Shown here in pieces: positions 23,191 through 32,079 of a DNA stretch of 37,785 nt. The first letter of the stretch is position 1, and the number at the start of each line of letters is the position of its first letter. This DNA is from TCS-49 sp964442515. GTDB lineage: Bacteria > Campylobacterota > Campylobacteria > Campylobacterales > Sulfurovaceae. The translations under genes were made by a program, and so were the position numbers. Where the stretch lies: assembly GCA_964442515.1 (NCBI GenBank), contig CAYUAC010000004.1, positions 1 through 37,785 of the forward strand, read 5' to 3'. The notes below the pieces were generated by a model, which had not been told where the DNA came from, searched no databases, and saw only the letters and a list, made by a program, of their open reading frames with translations.

Positions 23191-25493
23191 CGCAGGGAAG
23201 CTTTCGCTTTGTTTTGCAGCGTTTGCAAGATTTCATCCATAACGGCATTAACCTCTTTATCCTGAAGCGTGTGCTGATTAGATTGGATAAAAAAGCGAAG
23301 CGTCAAGCTTTTTTTACCCTTGAGCGACGCATCCTCAAAGATATCGACGGGATAGAAATAACTGAGTGAGGCAATTTCCAGATCGCGCAGAATCGCGCGG
23401 ATTTTTTCATACGCCGTATCCTGATCGATCAGAATGCTTAAATCCCGGCTGCTGCCCTGGTAGTTTGAAACGGGCTTTACCGTAACCCGGTCGGGTATCA
23501 GCGCATCCAGTGAAACTTCGGCGATAAAAGCGTCCTGCAAACCGAAATCGTTATCCAGGTGCAGTTTGCTCACAAAACCGATCTTTTCACCGTTTTTGAC
23601 GATATCTCCGCTTTGGTAGGGATGGATCATACGGTTTTTTTCGCTGCACGAAGTGATCTCAAAATCGCCTATAATGCCGCCGATCTCTTCAATAAACGAA
23701 AAGATATCGGTACGCTGTGGTTTACCGCTGTTGCCGACATTGTCATCCTCTTTTGCCCCGGCGTGAACAAAGGCCAGTTTTTGGGTTTCGTTTCTTTTTT
23801 TATCAAAAACGGTGCCCGTTTCAAAGAGTTTCACGCTGCGTTTGCCGTAATTGAAATTATTCTTTGCCGCGTCAAGCATATTCATCAGCAATGTGGTCCG
23901 CAGTCCGTCCATATCCGCCGTGATAGGATTGATCACCGCTTTGTTTTTCTGTACCGTTTCAAAACCGTTTTTCTCCAGACGGGCGTTTTCGCAAAACAGA
24001 TACGTCATGACTTCAAAATAGCCCTGTGCCACCGCCTGATGCTTGAGATCTTTTTTGAACCGGTAATGCCTGAGGGTGTCGTTGACCCGGTTGTGCTCTT
24101 CAAAACGCAGCCGTTTTGGCTTTATATTGTCAATCCCGATCATGCGCACGATCTCTTCACTGATATCTTCCATGTTTTCAATATCATGGCGAAAAGGGGG
24201 AACAATAACGCCGAAACGCTCTCCATCCAGATTTTGGATCGTAAAACCAAGATGTTTGAGCACGTTTGTCACATCTGTTTTATCCACGCTTTGGCCGATC
24301 AGATCCTCCAATGCCTTGACATTAACCGAAATCGATTTTTTCTCGTTGTTGGCATACAGGGTGGAACTTCCGCTGTATATTGCACTGTCTGAGTTATCGG
24401 CCAGCAGGGAACAAAGAGCCTGCATCCCAAAATCCACGTCCGGTTCGCTGCCGCGTGAAGTATTGAAAAAATAACCGTCGGTTTTTAACTTCTGTTTTGC
24501 CACAACAGGCACGATTTTTTCCGGTCGGATATAGCTGGCTTCCAGGATAACCTTGCTGCCTTTAACGCGGCTTTTGTCGTTTTGGGCGATGCCTACGATT
24601 GAAGCGCTGTCTTTGCCGCTGAAAAGTTCCACGCGCTTATCCTCTTTGAGTTCGAGCTTAACCTTCTGGCTGCCAAAAAAGGCGAAATCATACGCCCGCA
24701 GTACGACACCGCTTTCATGGCTGCTGTACGCCATCAGCTTTTCCAGCGGACTTGTGATCTCTTTTGCAATCTGCGCAAGGCGCAGCTGGACTTTTAAGGG
24801 CACCGTGATCGTTTTGATATCAGCGACTTTGTAATGCATATTGACGCCTTCGATATCTTCATAGACAAAGTTTAAAATCTTTCCGATACCGATGCTTTCT
24901 TTATACTCTTTTTCCTCCAGGGTTTGAAGCTCTTTATTAAAAGCGGCGCTGAGGTCTCTGGCAATACCGTGGACGCTGAGGCAGTCCCCCCTGTTTGGCG
25001 TCAAATCAATTTCGATAACGGTATCGTCAAACAGCGCGTATTCATGCAGCTGCCGGCCCGGTTCGAGGTTACCGATACTGGCATCAAGGATCATAATCCC
25101 GTCATTGGTTTTGGCAAAACCCAGTTCCTGGGAAGAACAGATCATCCCTTCACTGGCCTGGCCGCGAAGCTTGGTATGCTTAATCTCCATACCTCCCGGA
25201 AGCACGGCCCCGATCATCGCCACGGCGACATACTCGGCATCGACGACGTTTTTGGCTCCGCACACGATCTGTCTTGTATCCGTTCCCACATCCACTTCGC
25301 AAATATTAAGCTTATCGGCATCGGGATGTTTTTTACAGGAAAGAACCTTGCCCACTACCACATTCTGGGGAGTTTGCAACTCTTCGTGTCCGTCAACTTC
25401 CAAGCCAAGGTCATTGAGTTTCTTACAAAGATCACCTGTACAAATATCGCTTAAATCGATCCATTCATTCAACCAACTTCGTGTTACTACCAT
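23187..25493 (-). CDS. pheT: Phenylalanine-tRNA ligase beta subunit
   Basis: Large subunit of the heterotetrameric PheRS. The 768 residues show the family domain order: an N-terminal tRNA-binding EMAP/OB domain (VVGKVLSCKKHPDADKL...VCGAKNV), the B3/4 editing domain, the B5 domain (about 400-470, with VIVPPFRHDI...EEIVRMIG), the catalytic-like core and the C-terminal FDX-ACB domain (SRDLSILID...SLTLRFFIQSNQHTLQDKEVN). It overlaps pheS by 7 bp and aroA by 4 bp. Length is slightly below the E. coli protein (795). Confidence 0.97.
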   Translation of the reverse strand: MVVTRSWLNEWIDLSDICTGDLCKKLNDLGLEVDGHEELQTPQNVVVGKVLSCKKHPDADKLNICEVDVGTDTRQIVCGAKNVVDAEYVAVAMIGAVLPGGMEIKHTKLRGQASEGMICSSQELGFAKTNDGIMILDASIGNLEPGRQLHEYALFDDTVIEIDLTPNRGDCLSVHGIARDLSAAFNKELQTLEEKEYKESIGIGKILNFVYEDIEGVNMHYKVADIKTITVPLKVQLRLAQIAKEITSPLEKLMAYSSHESGVVLRAYDFAFFGSQKVKLELKEDKRVELFSGKDSASIVGIAQNDKSRVKGSKVILEASYIRPEKIVPVVAKQKLKTDGYFFNTSRGSEPDVDFGMQALCSLLADNSDSAIYSGSSTLYANNEKKSISVNVKALEDLIGQSVDKTDVTNVLKHLGFTIQNLDGERFGVIVPPFRHDIENMEDISEEIVRMIGIDNIKPKRLRFEEHNRVNDTLRHYRFKKDLKHQAVAQGYFEVMTYLFCENARLEKNGFETVQKNKAVINPITADMDGLRTTLLMNMLDAAKNNFNYGKRSVKLFETGTVFDKKRNETQKLAFVHAGAKEDDNVGNSGKPQRTDIFSFIEEIGGIIGDFEITSCSEKNRMIHPYQSGDIVKNGEKIGFVSKLHLDNDFGLQDAFIAEVSLDALIPDRVTVKPVSNYQGSSRDLSILIDQDTAYEKIRAILRDLEIASLSYFYPVDIFEDASLKGKKSLTLRFFIQSNQHTLQDKEVNAVMDEILQTLQNKAKASLR

Positions 25494-26482
25494 CTAAACT
25501 GCTCCAATAATCGTAAATCTCCCTCAAAAAGCGACCGCAGATCGGGAATCTGATGGATAAGCATCGCAAAACGCTCCACCCCCAGACCAAACGCGTACCC
25601 GCTGACATCTTTGTAACCTACGGCTTTGAAAACGTTTGGATCGACCATGCCGCATCCAAGGACTTCCAGCCAGCCGGTGTGCGAACATACGCGGCACCCG
25701 TCACCGCCGCAGAAAATACAGCTGATATCAGCTTCCGCGCTTGGTTCGGTAAAGGGAAAGAAACTGGGACGGAAACGCACCTTGACTTCACCAAACATAT
25801 ACTGCAAGAATTCAGTCAGAATCGATTTGAGATTGGCAAAAGAAACTTCCCCCCTGTCTTGCACGACCAACCCCTCTACCTGGTGAAACATCGGGGTGTG
25901 GGTCAAATCAAAATCGCGCCTGAAAACGGTACCGGGACTGATCATGCGAATAGGCGGTTTTTTATGCTGCATTGTCCGTATCTGAACGGGGGAAGTGTGT
26001 GTACGAAGCAATGAACCGTCTTTGCAGTAAAAGGTATCCTGCATATCGCGCGCGGGGTGGAATTTGGGCAGATTCAGCGCTTCAAAGTTGTGAAAATCGT
26101 CTTCAACAAGGGGGCCTGTTTCGACACTGAAATTTTGCGCGGCGAAATATTCGATAATGGTATCCATCGTACTCATCACCGGATGCAGCGCACCGTTTTT
26201 CTGCCTGGGCGAATACAGGCTAAGATCGATTTTTTCCGATCGCAGCTTCGCATCCAGCGCAATCTTTTCAAGTTCCTCTTTCTTTGTTTCAAAAGCTTCG
26301 TTAAGCTGCTGTTTTTGTTCATTGAGTTTTTTAGCGAAATCCGCTTTTTCTTCGGCGGCGATATCTTTGAGTTTGGCAAACTCTTTGGCCAGATCGCCCT
26401 TTTTGCCGAAAATAGAAACTCTGACTTTTTCCAATGCGTCAAGATCAGTGCATTTTTCTATTTTTTTTCTCAAATCTTTCAA
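25487..26482 (-). CDS. pheS: Phenylalanine-tRNA ligase alpha subunit
   Basis: Catalytic subunit of PheRS. The 331 residues have an N-terminal coiled coil and the class II synthetase core: HPVMSTMDTI, motif 2 region RTHTSPVQIRTM...PGTVFRRD.DLTHTPMFHQVEGL, PSFFPFTEPSAE and motif 3 AFGLGVERFAML. The start is a TTG behind AGGGGA; no ATG fits better. A TAAAAT at 26506-26511 (minus strand) is a possible -10 element. First gene of the pheS-pheT-aroA-ispH-rpsA-X-serA run. A HIT-family gene that I recall upstream of pheS in Helicobacter is not here; psd takes its place. Confidence 0.96.
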   Translation of the reverse strand: MKDLRKKIEKCTDLDALEKVRVSIFGKKGDLAKEFAKLKDIAAEEKADFAKKLNEQKQQLNEAFETKKEELEKIALDAKLRSEKIDLSLYSPRQKNGALHPVMSTMDTIIEYFAAQNFSVETGPLVEDDFHNFEALNLPKFHPARDMQDTFYCKDGSLLRTHTSPVQIRTMQHKKPPIRMISPGTVFRRDFDLTHTPMFHQVEGLVVQDRGEVSFANLKSILTEFLQYMFGEVKVRFRPSFFPFTEPSAEADISCIFCGGDGCRVCSHTGWLEVLGCGMVDPNVFKAVGYKDVSGYAFGLGVERFAMLIHQIPDLRSLFEGDLRLLEQFRW

Positions 26483-26583
26483 ACGTGTCCCCTATTTTTT
26501 GTGCAATTTTATTGAAAAGTTCATTAATGCCACCTTGAACCGCGCCGGTACATATAAAGCTAAGTGGATAAATTTGTCTGCAT

Positions 26584-27396
26584 TCACCCTTTTAAAGCTA
26601 CCACCTCTGCGACCTTCTGTCCAAATCGCACCTTGCTTGCCTCATGCACGCAAAGATTCCACAACCCTTTCTGGGCTAAAAACAGAACCGTTGATCCCAT
26701 CTTGAAATACCCCAGTTCGTCGCCTTTTTTCAGATGCATATCCTTGTAGGTATAGCGTTTTATCGCCGTGCTTTTGCGGTTGGTTTGGATATCGCTTTCA
26801 GGATGCAGTACCATCTTGCCCACATTCAGCGCCCCCACCAGCACGATAAAAAACCATCTGCCCTCTATCTCACATTCTAAAACAACCCGCTCGTTTTTGT
26901 TAAAAAGCGAATCGATTTTATTGAGATAGGTAAAGTTCACCGGATACAAGGCCCCGGGGATATGGGTAATAGAGTGTACCTGCAAGTCAAAAGGGACGTG
27001 GTAGCGGTGGTAATCTTTGGGCGAGAGGTAAAAATTGGCATACTCACCCTCTTGCAGCGAGTCGGCGTATTTCTGCCAGTTACTGCGGCCAAGCAGGGAA
27101 CGCAGGTCATACTCCATCCCCTTGATTTGAAACGCCGCGGCGTTCATGATGGGGCCTGCTTTTGTGATAAATGCATCCACGGATGAAATCATGCCCTCCT
27201 GGATGGTTCTTTGTTTTTGCAGTTTTCGGGTAAACAGCGCATTAAGCGTACTGTACTCGCCGGGGTCTGCAAACTCGCTCATATCCAGCCCCATACGCTT
27301 GACATACTGGGTGTTGATCAGTTTTTGAATGAGTGGGGGAAAAGCTTTGTCGGCTACATAGCCAAACATTCTGGAAAGGGTATTACTAAAAATCAT
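26584..27396 (-). CDS. psd: Phosphatidylserine decarboxylase proenzyme
   Basis: Makes phosphatidylethanolamine from phosphatidylserine at the inner membrane. The enzyme cuts itself at a Gly-Ser bond to form a pyruvoyl group; here the motif is MGST (Gly234-Ser235), which replaces the common LGST. Other signatures are SSVDAFITKAGPI, LSPKDYHRYHVPFD (with the catalytic His), LFNKNERVVLE, VLVGALNVGKM and the 270-residue length. I took the ATG giving MIFSNTLSRMFGYV, with GGAG 8 bases ahead; the frame stays open nine codons further upstream. The phosphatidylserine synthase gene is not in the window. Confidence 0.95.
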   Translation of the reverse strand: MIFSNTLSRMFGYVADKAFPPLIQKLINTQYVKRMGLDMSEFADPGEYSTLNALFTRKLQKQRTIQEGMISSVDAFITKAGPIMNAAAFQIKGMEYDLRSLLGRSNWQKYADSLQEGEYANFYLSPKDYHRYHVPFDLQVHSITHIPGALYPVNFTYLNKIDSLFNKNERVVLECEIEGRWFFIVLVGALNVGKMVLHPESDIQTNRKSTAIKRYTYKDMHLKKGDELGYFKMGSTVLFLAQKGLWNLCVHEASKVRFGQKVAEVVALKG

Positions 27397-27440
27397 CAAA
27401 TTTGCTCCAAAAGACCTAAGCAAGCCTTTATACTTTTAGA

Positions 27441-27450
27441 TATAATTATA
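27441..27450. promoter_or_regulatory. Palindromic -10 element shared by gltX2 and psd
   Basis: TATAATTATA is a perfect 10-base palindrome giving TATAAT on the plus strand (27441-27446, 21 bases ahead of the gltX2 ATG) and on the minus strand (27445-27450, ~48 ahead of psd). No clear -35 is seen on either side. Confidence 0.5.
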
Positions 27451-27467
27451 CCTAAAAAAGGATTTCA

Positions 27468-28766
27468 ATGCTTCGATTTGCACCCTCGCCTACAGGAGAT
27501 ATGCATATAGGCAACCTCAGAGTCGCGATTTTTAACTATATGCTTGCAAAGCAGCAGAACAAAGATTTTATCGTCCGGATAGAAGATACCGACCAGGAAA
27601 GAAACATCGAAGGCAAAGATGAAGAGATCATGGCCATCTTGCAGAAATTCGGTATCAACGAGGACAAACTCTACCACCAGAGCAAAAACCGCCATATCCA
27701 CCAGCACATGGCGATCAAACTGATCGAACAGGAAAAAGCGTTTGCGTGCTTTTGCAGTGATGAAGAGCTGCAGGCCCAGAGAGAATTGGCCAAAAAAGAA
27801 AAAAGAGCGTACCGCTACAGCGGCAAATGCGAATTTTTAACCAGCAAAGAGGTGCTAAAAAGCGATAAAAAATATGTCGTCCGTCTCAAAAAACCCGGGC
27901 AGCCTATCACGTTTGAGGACAGGATCAAAGGAGAAATCACCACCAACCCCGATGAAATAGACAGTTTTGTGATCCTAAGAGCCGACACGACGCCCACGTA
28001 CAACTTCGCGTGCGCGGTTGATGATATGGTCCACGGCGTCAGCTTTGTGGCACGAGGCGAAGACCACACCAGCAATACGCCAAAACAGATCCATATCAGA
28101 AATATGCTTGATTATGAAAAAAATATACAATACGCCCACCTGCCCATTATCTTAAACGGTGAGGGCAAAAAGATGAGCAAACGCGACGACGCATCCAGCG
28201 TCAAATGGCTGCTTGAAGAGGGTTTTTTACCCGATGCCATCATCAACTACCTGATCGCCCTTGGCAACAAAGCCCCCGTAGAAATTTTTGACATGCATGA
28301 AGCAATTGAATGGTTTGATATCAACCATATCTCAAAAAATCCCGCCAGGTTTGATCTGGACCGCCTGCGTTTTGTCAACCGCGCCCACATCAACCGCATG
28401 GATGACAAACGGCTCTCGCATTATTTCGGCTTTGCCGAAAACCAGATCGGACAGCTGGCCAAACTCTACACAGAAGAAGCCAGTACACTCAAAGAGATCG
28501 ATGAAAAGATCACGGCTATTTTTCGGCCCAAGGATTTTGAAGGCGAATTCGCAGAGCAGATGAAAACCCTGCAAAAAGTGATCATGAACGCGCCTTTGTT
28601 TGATGAGTTTAATGATTTTAAAAAATACGTGATGCAAGAAAGCGGCCTGAAGGGCAAAAACTTTTTCAAACCGCTTCGCCTGCTTTTGACAAACAAACCA
28701 AACGGCCCCGAAGTCAGCGATATTTACGATCTGATCAAGGGCTACCTGACACAAATCACTCGCTAA
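27468..28766 (+). CDS. gltX2: Glutamyl-tRNA synthetase, GluRS2 type (glutamyl-tRNA(Gln) forming)
   Basis: Class I synthetase. The 432 residues begin with RFAPSPTGDMHIGNLR (HIGH motif), carry RIEDTDQERNIEGKD, ARGEDHTSNTPKQ and the KMSKR loop (GKKMSKRDDASSVKWLLEEG). These stretches follow the GluRS2 of H. pylori (HIGNLR, NIEGKD, MSKRDEASSVKWLL) rather than GluRS1 (HIGGLR). In H. pylori GluRS2 charges only tRNA-Gln with glutamate, which GatCAB then converts to Gln-tRNA; the same is inferred here. AAAGGA lies 6-7 bases before the ATG. The stop is 3 bp from that of convergent comF. Confidence 0.93.
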   Translation: MLRFAPSPTGDMHIGNLRVAIFNYMLAKQQNKDFIVRIEDTDQERNIEGKDEEIMAILQKFGINEDKLYHQSKNRHIHQHMAIKLIEQEKAFACFCSDEELQAQRELAKKEKRAYRYSGKCEFLTSKEVLKSDKKYVVRLKKPGQPITFEDRIKGEITTNPDEIDSFVILRADTTPTYNFACAVDDMVHGVSFVARGEDHTSNTPKQIHIRNMLDYEKNIQYAHLPIILNGEGKKMSKRDDASSVKWLLEEGFLPDAIINYLIALGNKAPVEIFDMHEAIEWFDINHISKNPARFDLDRLRFVNRAHINRMDDKRLSHYFGFAENQIGQLAKLYTEEASTLKEIDEKITAIFRPKDFEGEFAEQMKTLQKVIMNAPLFDEFNDFKKYVMQESGLKGKNFFKPLRLLLTNKPNGPEVSDIYDLIKGYLTQITR

Positions 28767-28769
28767 AAC

Positions 28770-29300
28770 TCAGTGGGCCAGCGTCAGGGCAAAAAGCACC
28801 TGCGCGCCGCCTTTTTCCACCGCCTGCTTTGCTTCAAGCAGCGTACTGCCGGTGGTAAAGATATCATCAACCAGCACCACTTTTTTCGCCGGGCCGCTGT
28901 AGACAAACCCTCTTGGGTTGTTTTGGCGGTATGCTTTTGATTGTCCTGAATACACCACTTCATTGGCAGCTTGCAGTTTGTTAAACAGGCGGTGTTTTCC
29001 CGCCTGCTTGGCTATGACCGCGCTGTGGCTGTAGCCGCTTTTGACGCGGTGATCTATGGGCATCAGCGTGTAGGGGATTTGAAAGCGGGCAAACGTCTTT
29101 TTACCCACAAACGTTAACACGCGGTGGCCTACGGGCGTATGTTTAGTCAAAAGCAGCGGGGCGATATCGTCGTATTTGTAACAGTAGACAATTTCTAAAT
29201 CATGAAGCGTTATTTGGGAGTATTTGGGAGTCAAAAATTCGTGCGCGCATGTCTTGCAGACGATATCCAAAGACAACCGTCCGCAGACAATACAGCGCAT
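28770..29300 (-). CDS. comF: ComF-family phosphoribosyltransferase-like protein
   Basis: The 176 residues begin with a Cys4 zinc-ribbon-like module (C3, C6, C15, C18: CIVC and CKTC) and end with a type I phosphoribosyltransferase domain whose PRPP-binding motif is VVLVDDIFTTGST. The ComF family is linked to DNA uptake in naturally competent bacteria, but its reaction is not known; the protein is shorter than ComF of E. coli or B. subtilis (about 225-240). Its ATG overlaps the lepA stop by one base (TGATG). Last gene of the glnD...comF run. Confidence 0.88.
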   Translation of the reverse strand: MRCIVCGRLSLDIVCKTCAHEFLTPKYSQITLHDLEIVYCYKYDDIAPLLLTKHTPVGHRVLTFVGKKTFARFQIPYTLMPIDHRVKSGYSHSAVIAKQAGKHRLFNKLQAANEVVYSGQSKAYRQNNPRGFVYSGPAKKVVLVDDIFTTGSTLLEAKQAVEKGGAQVLFALTLAH

Positions 29301-31096
29301 CAGTCGATTTTAAGCACGCTTAAGAACGCTTCTTGTGGCAATTCTACGCTGCCAACCGATTTCATCCGCTTTTTACCCTCTTTTTGTTTTTCCAGCAGTT
29401 TTCTCTTTCTGCTGATATCACCGCCGTAACATTTGGCGGTAACGTTTTTGCGCATCGCGCTGATCTTGGTGGCGGCGATGATCTTATTGCCAAGGCTGGC
29501 CTGGATAGAAACTTCAAAGAGTTGCCTGGGCACGATCTCTTTCATCTTGTTGACCAGATCCTTGCCCTTGCTGAAGGCTTTATCCTTTGGCACGATGATG
29601 CTGAGTGCATCCACCTCTTCGCCGGCGACTTTAAGATCAAGCTTGACCAGATCACCCTCGCGGTATTCGATCACTTCATAATCAAAGCTGGCATACCCTT
29701 TGGTTGCGCTTTTGAGCTTATCGTAAAAGTCGGTCACGATTTCACTCATGGGCACGGCGTACACAAGCATCACACGCTCTTCATTAAGATAATCCATCTT
29801 TTCCTGGATCCCTCTTCTGTTATTAAGCATGGTTATAATATTGCCCACAAACTCGTTGGGCGTCAGTATCGTGGCTCTGACATAGGGCTCTTCGATATAA
29901 TCGATCTTTTGGCGCTCGGGCATTTGGGAAGGGTTTTCTACCTCTTTGCTTTCCCCGTCTGTCATATGCACGTGATAAACCACCGTCGGAGCCGTAGCGA
30001 TCAGATCGATGCCGTATTCGCGCTCTAAACGCTCCTTGACCACTTCCATATGCAGCATTCCCAAAAACCCCACGCGAAAACCAAAACCAAGGGCTGCGGA
30101 AGTCTCGGGTTCATACTGCAAACTGGCGTCATTGAGTTTAAGCTTATCCAGCGCGTCACGCAAATCCTCGAATTTATCGGTTTCAATGGGATACAGCCCC
30201 GCAAATACAAAAGGTTTGACCTCTTCATACCCCGGGATCGCTTCTTTGGCCGGATCCTCAGCCAGCGTGATCGTATCCCCCACGGCCAGATCCGAAACGT
30301 TTTTAAGCCCGAGCACGGCGATACCGACATCTCCTGTTTGCAGCGTTTTGGTTTCTACGGGTTTGACCGGGTGGGGATACATCAGCTGATTGATCTCGTG
30401 TCTGGCGCCGGTATTCATTACAAGGACTTTATCGCCCTTATTCATTTCACCCTCAAACACCCGCACAAGCGCAAGCGCACCCAGGTAATTGTCAAACCAG
30501 CTGTCATAGATCATAGCTTTGACTTCACCCCTGTTTTCAGGCTGGGGGGCGGGGATCTTTTCGATGATGGTTTCCATCAGCTCATCGATGCCGATACCGC
30601 TTTTGGCGCTGACATGGACCGCTTCGGTGCAATCTAAGCCGATACTTTCCTCTATCTCTTCAGCCACCCTGTCCGCATCGGCTGCGGGCAGATCGATCTT
30701 ATTAAGCACCGGAATAATCTCCAGATCGTTTTCCAACGCCAGATACACGTTGGCAATGGTCTGGGCTTCTACGCCCTGAGACGCGTCTACGACCAAAAGC
30801 GCACCTTCACACGCCGCAAGCGAGCGGCTGACTTCATAACTAAAATCTACGTGGCCGGGGGTATCGATAAGATTGATGATATATTCCTGCCCGTCTTTTT
30901 CATAGGCAAGGCGCACGCTTTGAGCCTTAATGGTAATGCCCCGTTCCTTTTCGATATCCATCGTATCCATCATCTGCGCGCTGAGTTCTCTGTCGCTGAT
31001 TGCTTTGCACTCTTGCATAATCCGATCGGCCAGGGTACTCTTGCCGTGGTCGATGTGTGCTATAATTGAAAAATTGCGTATATTTTTATTGTTCAC
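29300..31096 (-). CDS. lepA: Elongation factor 4 (back-translocase)
   Basis: Ribosome-binding GTPase that helps stalled or mistranslocated ribosomes. The 598 residues show G1 AHIDHGKSTLADR, G2 RGITIKAQ, G3 DTPGHVDF, G4 NKIDLPAADAD, EF-G-like domains II, III and V, and the LepA-specific C-terminal domain (GNKIIAATKISAMRKNVTAKCYGGDISRKRKLLEKQKEGKKRMK). The start is a GTG; AAGGAG lies 11 bases ahead, and MNNKNIRNFSIIAHIDHGK matches the family N-terminus. It lies 29 bp behind prs. Confidence 0.97.
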   Translation of the reverse strand: MNNKNIRNFSIIAHIDHGKSTLADRIMQECKAISDRELSAQMMDTMDIEKERGITIKAQSVRLAYEKDGQEYIINLIDTPGHVDFSYEVSRSLAACEGALLVVDASQGVEAQTIANVYLALENDLEIIPVLNKIDLPAADADRVAEEIEESIGLDCTEAVHVSAKSGIGIDELMETIIEKIPAPQPENRGEVKAMIYDSWFDNYLGALALVRVFEGEMNKGDKVLVMNTGARHEINQLMYPHPVKPVETKTLQTGDVGIAVLGLKNVSDLAVGDTITLAEDPAKEAIPGYEEVKPFVFAGLYPIETDKFEDLRDALDKLKLNDASLQYEPETSAALGFGFRVGFLGMLHMEVVKERLEREYGIDLIATAPTVVYHVHMTDGESKEVENPSQMPERQKIDYIEEPYVRATILTPNEFVGNIITMLNNRRGIQEKMDYLNEERVMLVYAVPMSEIVTDFYDKLKSATKGYASFDYEVIEYREGDLVKLDLKVAGEEVDALSIIVPKDKAFSKGKDLVNKMKEIVPRQLFEVSIQASLGNKIIAATKISAMRKNVTAKCYGGDISRKRKLLEKQKEGKKRMKSVGSVELPQEAFLSVLKID

Positions 31097-31125
31097 TGCC
31101 CTGTCTCTCCTTGCATGAAAACGTT

Positions 31126-32064
31126 TTAGCTAAAAAGCGAATTCACGCTTTCATTGTGGTATACCCGTCTGATCACTTCCCCGAAAATAGGCGCGACCGA
31201 AAGGGTTTTAATCTTTTCACACTCTTGGCACTCTTTGCTCAGCGGAATTGTATCAGAAACGGCCAGTTCGTCAAGCTCGCTTTCTTTGATGCGTTCATAG
31301 GCCGGACCGCTGAGTACCGGATGGGTCGCGCAGGCCATAACCGAGTTGGCCCCTTTGTCTTTGAGAACCTTGGCGGCTTTGACCATCGTTCCGGCGGTAT
31401 CAACCATATCATCGACCAAGATCACATCTTTGCCCTCCACATTACCGATAATATTCATCACTTCGGCTTCATTGGCCTTTTCGCGTTTTTTATCCACGAT
31501 CACCATATCCGTTCCAAGCTTTTGTGAAAAGTATCTGGCTCTGGCAACCCCGCCGATATCGGGACTGGCGATGATGGGATTTGGCAGTTTTTTGTTTTTG
31601 AGGTAGTTGGCAAACAGCATCGCGCCGTACAGGTTGTCCACGGGAATATCAAAAAAGCCCTGGATCTGCCCGGCATGAAGATCCATCGTGATCACCCTGT
31701 CCACACCGGCTTTCTCTATCAGATCGGCAACCAGTTTAGCCGTAATTGGCACTCTGGGGGCTGCTTTTCTATCCTGTCTGGCGTAACCGAAATAGGGCAT
31801 CACGGCCGTAATGGAACTGGCACTGCTTCGCCGCAGCGCATCAGTCATGATAAGCAGCTCCATCAGGTTGTCGTTGGTGGGTACGCAGGTTGGCTGGATA
31901 ATAAATACGTCCCTGCCCCGCACGCTCTCACTGATCTGGACGTTGATTTCACCGTCGCTGAATTTGCTCACTTTTGCACTGCTTAAGGGCAGATCAAGCG
32001 CTCTTGCTATGTTTTCGGCTAACTCTTCGTTTGCCGATCCTGAAAATACCTTGTATCCTCTCAT
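31126..32064 (-). CDS. prs: Ribose-phosphate pyrophosphokinase
   Basis: Makes PRPP from ribose 5-phosphate and ATP for nucleotide, His and Trp synthesis. The 312 residues are the usual length. Seen are KFSDGEINVQI, YFGYARQDRK (ATP loop), the divalent-ion site DLHAGQIQGFFDIPVDNL and the PRPP loop VDDMVDTAGT. The gene is 15 bp behind the diguanylate cyclase and two genes ahead of the PRTase-like comF. Confidence 0.97.
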   Translation of the reverse strand: MRGYKVFSGSANEELAENIARALDLPLSSAKVSKFSDGEINVQISESVRGRDVFIIQPTCVPTNDNLMELLIMTDALRRSSASSITAVMPYFGYARQDRKAAPRVPITAKLVADLIEKAGVDRVITMDLHAGQIQGFFDIPVDNLYGAMLFANYLKNKKLPNPIIASPDIGGVARARYFSQKLGTDMVIVDKKREKANEAEVMNIIGNVEGKDVILVDDMVDTAGTMVKAAKVLKDKGANSVMACATHPVLSGPAYERIKESELDELAVSDTIPLSKECQECEKIKTLSVAPIFGEVIRRVYHNESVNSLFS

Positions 32065-32079
32065 CTATACAATCTCCTT

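Noticed and set aside
23559..24392. 277-codon open frame on the plus strand inside pheT
   Set aside because: Fully antisense to an intact pheT with all its domains; the protein is His/Phe-rich without any family motif, as expected of a mirror frame.
26483..26583. Remnant of a HIT-family gene or a tRNA in the psd-pheS gap
   Set aside because: Only 101 bp, with stops in all frames, no cloverleaf and no recognisable peptide; it holds only a possible pheS -10 element.
29333..30028. 231-codon open frame on the plus strand inside lepA
   Set aside because: Antisense shadow of lepA; composition is His/Phe-rich like the other mirror frames.
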